A program made the translations under genes and the position numbers. 46,674 bases of DNA from Cuspidothrix issatschenkoi CHARLIE-1 (lineage in GTDB: Bacteria > Cyanobacteriota > Cyanobacteriia > Cyanobacteriales > Nostocaceae): assembly GCF_002934005.1 (NCBI RefSeq), contig NZ_PGEM01000036.1:679-47352 (forward strand), written 5' to 3'. Position 1 is the first letter of the stretch, and each line of letters begins with the position of its first letter. Below, piece by piece: positions 1 to 7,909 of this stretch. The notes beneath the pieces are model-generated. The model saw nothing but the letters and a program-made list of their open reading frames with translations. It made no database searches and was not told where the DNA came from.

Positions 1-45
1 ATAATAGCTTTCATCACATTTTCCTAGATTTGATTTGTTATCATT

Positions 46-137
46 AGGACTTACGTAAGATGTGGCTGAACACCTTATTCTTGCGTAGGGGTAATTCATG
101 AATTACCCCTACTTGCGGTTATTTTTGCGTAAGTCCT
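46..137. repeat. 92-bp inverted-repeat element, copy 1
   Basis: The ends are AGGACTTACG and CGTAAGTCCT, exact inverted repeats. A 28-bp palindrome fills the middle (85-112, half-site GTAGGGGTAATTCA). A second copy of the same length lies at 1423-1514, and more diverged relatives at 12162-12365 and 27829-27948. There is no coding capacity, so it resembles a MITE or a folded extragenic repeat. Confidence 0.8.
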
Positions 138-590
138 GATCATATTTATAGTGTAGTAATGATTAAAAGTTCATAAATACTTGTACCCCTACCCAAAAGG
201 GTTACTGATTTTTTCAAATAGTTCTAACAGTTGATTGCAAATACCCTATCGTAATTTTAGCTAATGCGTTAAATAGCGGATCATATTCAAGTATGATACT
301 GCTGCTAGGTTTCAACCACTGTGTAATCATTAAGTGAGTATGTGAAGGAGGTTAAGGGGTTTATATCCCTTTTTGAATAAGCTCGTGATCTACTTCGATG
401 ACAAGTTTCATTAAATCAATGTCATTTATCACTTTTGTACTCCAACCACAAATTTAGACTACACAGTATCATGATATATAATGCTATAAGTAAGTGTTTT
501 CGCAAATTTGTTAATAAAAACTTAATTATATAGGTATTTTTAGTCTATACTACTTATCAAATCAAGGTTTAGACATAAGGATATTTTGCT
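138..590. other. Gene-free stretch with possible minus-strand gene remnant
   Basis: No intact gene is seen. On the minus strand a 38-codon open frame (330 down to 214) starts MITQWLKPSSS and ends in TVRTI. Just upstream of it is another short open segment, MKLVIEVDHELIQKGI, closed by a stop. Both read like protein rather than random sequence, so a decayed gene is plausible, but I do not recognise the family. The last ~100 bases are AT-rich and should contain the promoter of the gene at 591; no clear operator is visible. Confidence 0.3.
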
Positions 591-1247
591 ATGTCACTTA
601 TAAAGCTGCTACAAACACTCATTTCCGGTACTCATAATCCTGAATTGGATGCGGCGCGAATAAATCATGACAGCTTGCCTCAAAGTGAATATTTTCAGGG
701 TGAAAAACTTTCAAAAGACCAATTGGAAAGGGATAAACAGATAACTTCTCAAAGAGGTTATCAATTGGGGCGGAGTTTGAGAGCAGCTATCGAAGAACAT
801 TACTCTGCTCCAGAACAACAGCGAGTTATTGATAGTCTTATGAAAGCAATAGTATACCTTGGTAATAACGCCAGGATATTTCCTGATATGGACTATAAGG
901 ATATTTGGTACACAGATTACTATGATCTAATTGAATTAGCGAAAGATATGGGTTTAGGGGATCGTACTTTACCTCACTGGCCTGAAGAATCAAATTCCTT
1001 TAATCGCTATCTAGAACTGACTACTTCTGATTTAGTTCAAATATTTCTGGGTTTTTTAGAAGAAGCTTTGCTTGATGAGTATAAGTTTGGGGCAGATTTA
1101 GATAGCTGGGTTAGGTACTTATTAAGAGAAACCTTAAAATCGAGACAGCGTTTAGCTCGTGAACAACAAAAGCAGGATGAAGCTTTGCGCTTTTCCCCTA
1201 CAATCTTCAAAACAACTCAGCAGAATAAAAGCAATAACAGTAAGTAA
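591..1247 (+). CDS. Hypothetical protein, 218 aa
   Basis: I do not recognise this protein. It is acidic to neutral, soluble in appearance and mostly helical, with no signal peptide or membrane segment. The N-terminal third is polar. The middle (about residues 75-175) is rich in aromatic and acidic residues, including IFPDMDYKDIWYTDYYDLIE. The C-terminal tail (about 180-218) is basic and glutamine/asparagine-rich and probably disordered. The start is ATG, with ATAAGGATA seven bases upstream as a weak ribosome binding site. It stands alone between repeat-rich spacers, next to restriction-modification and toxin-antitoxin genes, so it is probably accessory. Confidence 0.65.
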   Translation: MSLIKLLQTLISGTHNPELDAARINHDSLPQSEYFQGEKLSKDQLERDKQITSQRGYQLGRSLRAAIEEHYSAPEQQRVIDSLMKAIVYLGNNARIFPDMDYKDIWYTDYYDLIELAKDMGLGDRTLPHWPEESNSFNRYLELTTSDLVQIFLGFLEEALLDEYKFGADLDSWVRYLLRETLKSRQRLAREQQKQDEALRFSPTIFKTTQQNKSNNSK

Positions 1248-1422
1248 GACATTTGAACGTTAAAAGCTCTTACAGTATTATCGGTTGTTGAGAGCGATAG
1301 CGAAACGTGACTTAAGAATCGCATTTTCCCTATGTGGTTGATGTGCGATACCTTTGGTAAGCTTCGCTAACGCTTTTCTAATATTGTGATTTAAGTGCGA
1401 TTAGAATGCTGTTATCTTAGGC

Positions 1423-1514
1423 AGGACTTACGCAAAATAGAACGAAAGTAGGGGTAATTCATGAATTACCCCTACAAAATAATCAGGGTTGCAGTTACAT
1501 CTTGCGTAAGTCCT
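1423..1514. repeat. 92-bp inverted-repeat element, copy 2
   Basis: It has the same AGGACTTACG/CGTAAGTCCT ends and the same central 28-bp palindrome (1448-1475) as the copy at 46-137. The segments between palindrome and ends differ from copy 1. The rest of the 1248-1545 gap holds only short dispersed motifs and no gene. The element ends 31 bases before a decayed antitoxin frame whose 5' end is missing. Confidence 0.8.
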
Positions 1515-1545
1515 ATTAGGATTATGATCCAATTTTGTCATCACT

Positions 1546-1674
1546 TGCTATACGTCTATCAATGAACTGTTACCTACTATTAATCAACCATCCCAGCAAG
1601 AGAAATTGCGTCTTATTCATTTCCTATGATTAACCGTAGCAAAAGTAGAATATGGTAATATAACGACAAACTAG
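1546..1674 (+). pseudogene. Decayed antitoxin-like gene remnant
   Basis: This frame reads SINELLPTINQPSQQEKLRL, then IHFL, an in-frame TGA (1627-1629), then LTVAKVEYG and a terminal TAG. The pattern ELLPTxNQxSxxEKLRLxxFLLxxVAK is one I associate with the N-terminus of small cyanobacterial type II antitoxins (knowledge-based, not searched). There is no start codon and one internal stop, so it should be dead. The partner toxin is absent. Confidence 0.45.
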
Positions 1675-1684
1675 TTTTAATGAT

Positions 1685-3451
1685 ATGTATAGTCTTAACC
1701 TCAAACCAACCCATAAACCTATTAAGCAATATTACGAAGAGTTAGAAAACTTTAAGAAATTGGGCGTTGTTCATGAAACTGCGGTAAAAGTTGCTTTCCA
1801 AAAGTTGCTTGAATCTTGCTGTCAGCAGTTTAAATGGACTTTGATACAAGAGTATGCTATTTCCAGACCAAAAAGAAAACCATTGCGTGTTGATGGTGGT
1901 TTAGTTGATGATTTTAATTTGCCTCGCGCTTATTGGGAAGCTAAGGATAGTAAAGATAATTTAAAAAAAGAAGTCCAGAAAAAAATAGCTGTTGATTATC
2001 CTAAAGATAACATTATTTTTCAACAACCTGAAAGGGCGATTTTGTACCAGGATGGTAAACTGGTAATGGATGAAGATATTACTAAACCCCAAAATTTAGT
2101 AGATGTATTACGACAACTTTTTGAATATCGTCCTCCCGCAATTGAACAATGGGAAAAAGCATCTAATGAGTTTGGTTTTCGGGTTAAGGAACACGCAACA
2201 GCATTATTAGAATTAATTCGAGAACAGAGTAAAAAAAATAAAAAGTTTATTGATGCTTTTGCCGAATTTTTACAACTTTGTCGTCAGTCAATTAATCCCA
2301 ATCTTTCAGAAGTAGCAGTTGAAGAAATGTTAATTCAACATTTATTAACTGAGCGTATTTTTAGAAGTGTATTTAATAATCCTGATTTTGCTCAAAGGAA
2401 TATTATCGCGGTAGAAATTGAAAAGGTAATTAATGCTTTAACTTCTAAATCTTTTAGTCGTAGTCATTTTTTAAGTAGTTTAGATCGGTTTTATGGTGCA
2501 ATTGAAGAAACCGCCGCAACTATTGATAATTTTTCCCAAAAACAGGATTTTCTCAATAAAATTTATGAGCGCTTTTTTCAAGGGTTTTCTGTAAAAGTTG
2601 CTGATACCCACGGAATTGTTTATACTCCTCAACCAATTGTTAATTTTATGGTTAAAAGTGTTGAGGAAATTTTACAGAGAGAGTTTGGTAAATCCTTAGT
2701 TGATAAGGGTGTACATATTCTTGATCCTTTTGTGGGAACAGGTAATTTTATTATTCGGGTCATGCGAGAAATAGCGGAAATTCAAAAATCAGCTTTACCT
2801 TATAAATATGAACATGAATTACATTGTAATGAGGTGATGTTATTACCTTATTATATTGCTTCTATGAATATAGAGCATGAGTATTTTGAGCAAGCAGGAG
2901 AATATAAATCTTTTGAGGGTATTTGTTTAGTTGATACTTTTGAGGATCAAAATATCCAACAATTAGATTTATTTAGTCCTGAAAATATGAAACGAGTAGA
3001 AAAACAAAGACAATCTGATATTTTTGTGATTATTGGTAATCCTCCTTATAATGCAGGACAATTGAATGAAAATGATAATAATAAAAATAGGAAATATACC
3101 ACTAAAGATAAAACAGGTATAGATGATCGTGTGTCTGCAACTTACGCAAAAGCATCGAAAGCAACAAATAAAAATAAACTTTCAGATACTTATGTGAAAG
3201 CAATTCGTTGGGCAAGTGATAGAATAAAAGAAGAGGGTATTATTGCTTTTGTCACTAATAACAGTTTTATTGAACAAATCGCTTTTGATGGTATGAGACA
3301 GGAATTAGAAAAACATTTTGATCAAATTTACGTATTTGATTTAGGGGGGAATGTTCGCAAAAATCCTAAACTATCAGGTACAACTCATAATGTTTTTGGT
3401 ATTCAGGTGGGAGTAAGTGTTAATATATTGGTTAAGCATCTAAGCAGATGA
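1685..3451 (+). CDS. Type IIG-like restriction-modification enzyme, N-terminal half (nuclease + N6-adenine methyltransferase)
   Basis: Amino part of a single-chain restriction-modification enzyme. Residues ~1-200 contain a PD-(D/E)xK-like nuclease signature (VDGGLVDDFNLPRAYWEAKD: acidic residues then E-x-K). The methyltransferase follows: AdoMet motif I LDPFVGTGNF (~residue 355) and catalytic NPPY (~455). It stops after GVSVNILVKHLSR at residue 588. Family members continue directly into the region encoded at 4246-5577 (KAKIYYARMDEFW...), so the gene has been split and 794 bases carrying a toxin-antitoxin set lie in the gap. Whether the two halves assemble into an active enzyme is unknown. The start is ATG; codon use is AT-rich like the rest of this accessory region. 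Confidence 0.85.
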   Translation: MYSLNLKPTHKPIKQYYEELENFKKLGVVHETAVKVAFQKLLESCCQQFKWTLIQEYAISRPKRKPLRVDGGLVDDFNLPRAYWEAKDSKDNLKKEVQKKIAVDYPKDNIIFQQPERAILYQDGKLVMDEDITKPQNLVDVLRQLFEYRPPAIEQWEKASNEFGFRVKEHATALLELIREQSKKNKKFIDAFAEFLQLCRQSINPNLSEVAVEEMLIQHLLTERIFRSVFNNPDFAQRNIIAVEIEKVINALTSKSFSRSHFLSSLDRFYGAIEETAATIDNFSQKQDFLNKIYERFFQGFSVKVADTHGIVYTPQPIVNFMVKSVEEILQREFGKSLVDKGVHILDPFVGTGNFIIRVMREIAEIQKSALPYKYEHELHCNEVMLLPYYIASMNIEHEYFEQAGEYKSFEGICLVDTFEDQNIQQLDLFSPENMKRVEKQRQSDIFVIIGNPPYNAGQLNENDNNKNRKYTTKDKTGIDDRVSATYAKASKATNKNKLSDTYVKAIRWASDRIKEEGIIAFVTNNSFIEQIAFDGMRQELEKHFDQIYVFDLGGNVRKNPKLSGTTHNVFGIQVGVSVNILVKHLSR

Positions 3452-3520
3452 AATTTATTTATAATTATTGGTATAATTCTTGATGAATTAACAATCTGAC
3501 TCAATAGATAGGGAATAGAT

Positions 3521-3745
3521 ATGGAAACACAAGAACTTAAAACTCTGATTCAAGAAACTGTAAGAGAAACAATGCTAGAAGTATTAAAGAAAGAAAGACT
3601 TGCTCTTTGTTTAGCTTTGATACCTCGTGTTAGTGACAGGGAAATGCGGGAAATTGAAAAACAATTTGGATCACCTTCAGATTATGATCAGGATGAATTT
3701 ATTAATATGACAGACTGGGTGCGAAATGGAACTAAACTTCAGTAA
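3521..3745 (+). CDS. Small antitoxin-like protein, 74 aa
   Basis: A small acidic, helical protein beginning METQELKTLIQETVRETMLE and ending in WVRNGTKLQ. It overlaps the downstream RelE/ParE-like toxin gene by 20 bases, the usual antitoxin-first arrangement of type II toxin-antitoxin operons, so the antitoxin role is inferred mainly from position. No DNA-binding fold was recognised with confidence. A TATAAT-like hexamer sits about 50 bases upstream (near 3471), so the cassette may have its own promoter. A near-identical copy with a 4-base deletion lies at 6189-6409. Confidence 0.65.
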   Translation: METQELKTLIQETVRETMLEVLKKERLALCLALIPRVSDREMREIEKQFGSPSDYDQDEFINMTDWVRNGTKLQ

Positions 3746-4007
3746 AAATGCGCTGAAATTTATCAAAAAACTTTCAGATAAAGATACAGAGAGAGTACGT
3801 AATAAGATATTGCAACTGTTAAACTCAGTTGAAGAATCTGGTTTAGTACCATCTGGAGAACTTGATATAAAAACATTAGAAGGAGAATGGCAAGGGTTCT
3901 TAAGAATGAGGGTAGGTAAAATTAGGATTATTTTTACAGTTGATGTAGAACAAGATGAACTACAAATTTATGACATAGGCTTTAGAGGTGATATTTACAA
4001 AACTTGA
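3726..4007 (+). CDS. RelE/ParE-family toxin, 93 aa
   Basis: The sequence fits the RelE/ParE fold: an N-terminal helix pair (FSKNALKFIKKLSDKDTERV), then a beta-sheet core with LEGEWQGFLRMRVGKIRIIF and a C-terminal strand (LQIYDIGFRGDIYK). The R-x-R-x-G-x-x-R-I-x-F pattern is typical of the superfamily. Members act as mRNA interferases or gyrase poisons; the target cannot be told from sequence. Its start lies within the antitoxin gene (20-base overlap), implying coupled translation. The whole cassette sits between the two halves of a restriction-modification gene. Confidence 0.8.
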   Translation: MELNFSKNALKFIKKLSDKDTERVRNKILQLLNSVEESGLVPSGELDIKTLEGEWQGFLRMRVGKIRIIFTVDVEQDELQIYDIGFRGDIYKT

Positions 4008-4048
4008 AAATATCAACAAAAATTAATTCCTATGGAACAAGGGTAAAA

Positions 4049-4249
4049 ATGAAAAAATCATTTCCTCATCACTTTACTATTGAAGTTGAACAAGAATATG
4101 ATGGACGATGGATAGCAGAAATTTTAGAAATACCTGGTGTTTTAGTTTATGGTTTAACTAAACAAAAAGCAATATCCAATGTCCAAGCATTAGCTCTGCG
4201 TGTCATTGCTGATAAACAAAAAAACGAATTACAACCAGAGGATTTATGA
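4049..4249 (+). CDS. HicB-like / DUF1902-type protein, 66 aa
   Basis: The sequence MKKSFPHHFTIEVEQEYDGR followed by WIAEILEIPGVLVYGLT matches the HicB-type partial RNase H fold (strand, D-G-x-W, I-P-G-V, then helix). I chose the ATG at 4049. The frame stays open upstream to a TTG at 4004 that overlaps the toxin gene, but that extension does not resemble the family. No HicA gene is adjacent. Its TGA overlaps the ATG of the next gene (ATGA), so it is translationally coupled to the C-terminal half of the restriction-modification enzyme. It could be a third toxin-antitoxin component or an orphan antitoxin. Confidence 0.65.
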   Translation: MKKSFPHHFTIEVEQEYDGRWIAEILEIPGVLVYGLTKQKAISNVQALALRVIADKQKNELQPEDL

Positions 4250-5577
4250 AAAAAGCTAAAATATACTATGCGCGAATGGATGAATTTTGGACAAAGGAAG
4301 AAAAGTTAAAATATTTAGAAAAACTTGAACATACTGGTAATGTAGAATGGCAAGAAATTACACCAGACAAAAACAATAATTGGTTAACTGAAGACTGCCA
4401 AATTGATTATGATGATTTTTTACCAATAGGTAATAAAGAAACAAAATCTAAATCTTTAAATTCTTCTGCAATCTTTTATATTTACAGTTTAGGTGTTAAT
4501 AGTAATAGAGATAATTGGGTTTATAATTATGATATTGATGATTTAAGTAAGAACATCAATATTTTTATTGAAACTTATAATGAACAAGTTATTAAATGGG
4601 GTCAAAACAAACAATCTCATAAAAATATAGATTTGTTTATTTTATATGATGATGAAAAAATTAAATGGAGTAGTAAATTGAAAGCATTATTAAATGCTGG
4701 AATTTCTACAAAGTTCGATCCAGAAAAAATTAGAAAATCTTTGTATAGACTATTTACTAAACAGTGTCTTTATTTTGAAAAAGTTCTAATTCATAGACCT
4801 GGGCAATTTCCCACAATCTTTCCTACTGCTGAAACTGAAATTGAAAATCAGGTGATTTCTGTGAGTGGTATAGGTAGTAGTAAAGCATTTCATTGTATGG
4901 CTAGTGTAGTAATACCTTGCTTAGATTTTTTAGAAAAAACTCAATGTTTCCCATTCTACACCTACAACGAAGACGGAACAAACCGCCAAGAAAATATCAC
5001 AGATTGGGCATTAAAACAATATCAAAACCATTACCAAGATACTACAATCACTAAATGGGATATCTTCTATTATATCTATGGAGTGCTGCATCATCCCCAC
5101 TACCGGAAACGCTACGCAGCCAACCTGAAAAGAGAACTTCCCCGCATTCCCTTTGCTCCCCAATTCCATCCTTTTGTCATAGCTGGAAAACGACTAGCAG
5201 AAATTCATGTTAACTATGAAAAACAGCCAGAATATCGCCTTAAACATATAGAAAATAAAGACTTACCCATTGATTGGCGTGTAGAAAAAATGCGCCTTTC
5301 TAAAGATAAAACCCAAATCAAATATAACGATTTTCTCACCTTAACAGGAATACCTCCAGAAGTATTTGAATATCGTTTAGGCAACCGTTCCGCCCTAGAT
5401 TGGATAATAGATCAATATCAAGTTACCACAGATAAGCGCAGTGAAATTACAAATGATCCTAATCGTCTTGATGATGAACAATATATTGTCAGGTTAATTA
5501 AACAGATAATTACTGTGAGTTTAGAGACAGTAGAAATCGTTAATAATTTACCAGATTTGGGATTACCAAAAGATTGA
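4246..5577 (+). CDS. Type IIG-like restriction-modification enzyme, C-terminal half (specificity region)
   Basis: This 443-residue protein is the continuation of the enzyme begun at 1685. It opens KKAKIYYARMDEFWTKEEKL and carries conserved blocks of that family: SLGVNSNRDNWVYN, SLYRLFTKQCLYF, FPTAETE, SGIGSSKAFH, CFPFYTYNEDGTNR, ITKWDIFYYIYGVLHHPHYR, NLKRELPRIPFAP and PPEVFEYRLGNRSALDWIID. In full-length relatives this part includes target recognition. It has its own start: ATG with AGAGG six bases upstream, overlapping the HicB-like stop codon. It could therefore be made as a separate polypeptide. Combined length of both halves (~1030 residues) is close to an intact enzyme. Confidence 0.85.
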   Translation: MKKAKIYYARMDEFWTKEEKLKYLEKLEHTGNVEWQEITPDKNNNWLTEDCQIDYDDFLPIGNKETKSKSLNSSAIFYIYSLGVNSNRDNWVYNYDIDDLSKNINIFIETYNEQVIKWGQNKQSHKNIDLFILYDDEKIKWSSKLKALLNAGISTKFDPEKIRKSLYRLFTKQCLYFEKVLIHRPGQFPTIFPTAETEIENQVISVSGIGSSKAFHCMASVVIPCLDFLEKTQCFPFYTYNEDGTNRQENITDWALKQYQNHYQDTTITKWDIFYYIYGVLHHPHYRKRYAANLKRELPRIPFAPQFHPFVIAGKRLAEIHVNYEKQPEYRLKHIENKDLPIDWRVEKMRLSKDKTQIKYNDFLTLTGIPPEVFEYRLGNRSALDWIIDQYQVTTDKRSEITNDPNRLDDEQYIVRLIKQIITVSLETVEIVNNLPDLGLPKD

Positions 5578-5584
5578 TAAGTAC

Positions 5585-5720
5585 GTTTGGAGTCATCCCA
5601 GTTTATCCTATAGTTTGATATTATCAGGGAAAGACGGAGCAGATGCAGATCGTTATCAAGAACGCGACGTAAAAAATGCCCTCAGAGACTTAGAAAATTT
5701 AGATAACGAGGAAGAGTAAC
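5585..5720 (+). pseudogene. Unidentified C-terminal gene fragment
   Basis: An open segment reads YVWSHPSLSYSLILSGKDGA and ends in DVKNALRDLENLDNEEE with a TAA one base before the ATG of the next HicB-like gene. It runs in a different frame from the restriction-modification gene that ends at 5577 and has no convincing start. The acidic tail and tight junction suggest the end of a gene that was once coupled to the HicB-like gene. Family not recognised. Confidence 0.35.
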
Positions 5721-5721
5721 T

Positions 5722-5949
5722 ATGAATCATCATTACAGTATATTAATTCAGTGGTCAGATGAAGATCAAAAATATGTAGTCAGTTTTCCAGAGTTCGGTC
5801 CTTATGCCCATACTCACGGAGAAACTTATGCAGAAGCCCTAAGAAATGGAGAAGAAGTATTAGAACTTTTGATTGAAGAATATCAGTTACAAGGAAGACC
5901 ACTTCCACAGCCTTTAATGGTAGGTTCTTCTATGATAATTGGTCAGTAA
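5722..5949 (+). CDS. HicB-family antitoxin-like protein, 75 aa
   Basis: The sequence MNHHYSILIQWSDEDQKYVV, then SFPEFGPYAHTHGETYAEAL and a helix ending in LLIEEYQLQGRPLPQP, is the classic HicB pattern: strand, S-x-x-D-x-x-Y, F-P-E-(F/L), hairpin G-x-T-x-x-E-A. No HicA toxin gene is adjacent, so it is an orphan or partners with something elsewhere. It is one base downstream of an unidentified gene fragment and eight bases upstream of a duplicated piece of the restriction-modification locus. Confidence 0.75.
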   Translation: MNHHYSILIQWSDEDQKYVVSFPEFGPYAHTHGETYAEALRNGEEVLELLIEEYQLQGRPLPQPLMVGSSMIIGQ

Positions 5950-5957
5950 TCTTCAAC

Positions 5958-6145
5958 GTTTTATTGAACAAATCGCTTTTGATGTAATGAGACAGGAATT
6001 AGAAAAACATTTTGATCAAATTTATGTATTTGATTTAGGGGGGAATGTTCGCAAAAATCCTAAACTATCAGGTACAACTCATAATGTTTTTGGTATTCAG
6101 GTGGGAGTAAGTGTTAATATATTGGTTAAGTATCTAAGCAGATGA
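5958..6145 (+). pseudogene. Fragment of the RM N-terminal half
   Basis: It encodes FIEQIAFDVMRQELEKHFDQ through VNILVKYLSR and stop, matching the last ~60 residues of the gene at 1685-3451 with two substitutions (DG to DV, KHL to KYL). The methyltransferase motifs are absent, so it has no catalytic function. Confidence 0.85.
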
Positions 6146-6188
6146 AATTTATTTATAATTAATCTGACTCAATAGATAGGGAATAGAT

Positions 6189-6409
6189 ATGGAAACACAA
6201 GAACTTAAAACTCTGATTCAAGAAACTGTAAGAGAAACAATGCTAGAAGTATTAAAGAAAGACTTGCTCTTTGTTTAGCTTTGATACCTCGTGTTAGTGA
6301 CAGGGAAATGCGGGAAATTGAAAAACAATTTGGATCACCTTCAGATTATGATCGGGATGAATTTATCAATATGACAGACTGGGTGCGAAATGGAACTAAA
6401 CTTCAATAA
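6189..6409 (+). pseudogene. Frameshifted copy of the 74-aa antitoxin-like gene
   Basis: It matches 3521-3745 from the ATG on, but one AAAG unit is missing (ATTAAAGAAAGACTTG here, against ATTAAAGAAAGAAAGACTTG in the parent). This shifts the frame after about residue 24. No toxin gene follows: the sequence jumps to the tail of the restriction-modification gene 12 bases after the stop. Confidence 0.85.
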
Positions 6410-6515
6410 AAATGCGCTGAAGGTTAATTAAACAGATAATTACTGTGAGTTTAGAGACGGTGGAAATCATTAATAATTTACCAGATTTGGGATTACCAAA
6501 AGATTGATAAGTACC

Positions 6516-6535
6516 AAGATCCCCAACTTCTTTTA
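6516..6535. repeat. Half-site of the GATCCCC palindrome family
   Basis: AAGATCCCCAACTTCTTTTA is one arm of the palindrome seen complete at 37456-37490, 45320-45386 and 46390-46422. The second arm is missing here. It lies exactly where the locus duplicate ends. Confidence 0.6.
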
Positions 6536-6603
6536 CCCCTGCGTTTATAGCAAAATGCTCATAAACTAAATTTAGCCATTTTGTATTCACTCTCGGAATT
6601 AAA

Positions 6604-6745
6604 TACCTTGACACTCCCCGGTCTAAAGACGCGGGGATTCTACATTCATAGTCAAAACTTGCTCAACCAGGTTTGCACCAAGTAGAGTAGAGGCTTCAAC
6701 TCCTGTAGCGTTACTTTGGGGATGCCCTCCCCTAGCTTTTGCAAG
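6604..6745 (-). ncRNA. Candidate omega RNA / right end of the IS605 element
   Basis: In IS605-type elements the TnpB guide RNA (omega/reRNA) is transcribed from the 3' part of tnpB through the right end, and its last bases lie at the element boundary. Here the tnpB 3' end runs into the terminal stem at 6613-6639, so the same arrangement is expected. The position is inferred from family knowledge; the 5' limit given is arbitrary. Confidence 0.4.
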
Positions 6746-7828
6746 ATTTAAAATATTAATTGCTGCATTTGTATCTCTATGCAACTCGCATCCACAACTA
6801 CATTTATGGGTACGAGTTGATAGAGATTTTTTGACAATTACGCCACAACTAGAACACTTTTGAGAAGTGTAATATGGTGCTACAGCTATAGCAACTTTGT
6901 CAAATTTAACCGCAAAATATTCAATCCATTGCCTGAACAAATACCAACTAGCATCACTAATTGATTTTGCTAGACAATGATTTTTTACCATATTTACAAC
7001 CCTTAAATCTTCGTAGGCTACTAAGTCGTTAGACTTGCATACGTTACGCGCTATTCTCTTAGCGTGTTCATTCCGTTGCCTACTTACTTTTAAGTGTTTT
7101 TTAGCATAAAGTTTTCTAGCTTTTTTCCTACCACTAGAACCTTTTCGCTTTTTGTAAATTTGTCTTTGAGAATGTTTGATTGATTTTTCAGCTTTCTGGT
7201 AAAATTTAGGGTTAGGTTCATGATGCCCGTTAGAATCAGTGTAAAAAGATTCTATACCAACATCTAAACCAATTTCTTCGCCTGTTTTTGATTGAATATC
7301 TACAACATCAATACTAATACAAAACTGAGCATAATAACCATCAGCACGACGGATTAAACGCACTCGTTTAATATCTTTAAGGTTGTAGGAATGAATATCC
7401 CATTTACCTAAAAGTTTAAGTTCACCAATCCCTTTTTTGTCGGTAAAAGTGATGCGTCGTTTAGTTTTGTGTAACTTCCATCCAGATGTTTTATATTCAA
7501 CAGAACGACAATCTTTTTGAAAACGGGGGAATCCCTTTTTCCCGGATTTATTAGATTTACAGTTGTCGTAAAACCTGGATATAGCGAACCAAGCTCTTTC
7601 TGCTGCTGATTGCACAGCCATTGAGTTTAATTCAGCAGTAAAAGGAAATTCCTTCCGAAGTTCCGTAGAGTATTTGTTAAGAGCAAACTTATCAATTTTT
7701 AACTCACGGGGTGCATCCATCCAATATCTAATCGCTTTATTGCGAATGAATTGGGTAGTCCGAATTGCATCGTCTATGGCGTTGTATTGATGTTGTTTTC
7801 CTTTAAGTTTATATTCTAGAACTATCAT
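6623..7828 (-). CDS. tnpB: TnpB RNA-guided nuclease (OrfB, IS605 family), 401 aa
   Basis: TnpB proteins are RNA-guided DNA endonucleases that help IS200/IS605 elements persist. The RuvC-like residues are present: D189 in GLDVGIE, E273 in AYEDLRVVNMVKN and D352 in CELHRDTNAAINI. A zinc-binding set (C325, C328, C343, C345) lies in between. The N-terminal wedge/REC region begins MIVLEYKLKGKQHQYNAIDD. Length is normal for the family. The C-terminal codons (NVESPRL) run into the end hairpin of the element, the usual arrangement. It is divergent from tnpA, with 81 bases between start codons. Confidence 0.93.
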   Translation of the reverse strand: MIVLEYKLKGKQHQYNAIDDAIRTTQFIRNKAIRYWMDAPRELKIDKFALNKYSTELRKEFPFTAELNSMAVQSAAERAWFAISRFYDNCKSNKSGKKGFPRFQKDCRSVEYKTSGWKLHKTKRRITFTDKKGIGELKLLGKWDIHSYNLKDIKRVRLIRRADGYYAQFCISIDVVDIQSKTGEEIGLDVGIESFYTDSNGHHEPNPKFYQKAEKSIKHSQRQIYKKRKGSSGRKKARKLYAKKHLKVSRQRNEHAKRIARNVCKSNDLVAYEDLRVVNMVKNHCLAKSISDASWYLFRQWIEYFAVKFDKVAIAVAPYYTSQKCSSCGVIVKKSLSTRTHKCSCGCELHRDTNAAINILNLAKARGGHPQSNATGVEASTLLGANLVEQVLTMNVESPRL

Positions 7829-7909
7829 GGGTTTTATTGATTTGTTGTTTACGACCTGTAACTATTATACAATAGCTATATACAGATAGCAAGCAAATCT
7901 TTTTAAATT

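Larger units (their letters stand above)
5958..6514 (+). repeat. Decayed partial duplicate of the restriction-modification/TA locus
   Basis: Positions 5958-6421 copy 3264-3757 with a few base changes, a ~24-base deletion near 6160 and a 4-base deletion in the antitoxin. At 6421 the sequence jumps to a copy of 5491-5584 (end of the C-terminal half plus seven bases). The copy therefore contains both outer parts but lacks ~1.73 kb of the middle. Because it includes the antitoxin, it formed after the cassette had entered the gene. Confidence 0.9.

Noticed and set aside
6396-6614. Minus-strand open frame of 72 codons
   Set aside because: It runs antisense through the duplicated RM tail and a repeat half-site. 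Only its first ~35 codons are outside repeats and they match nothing I know.
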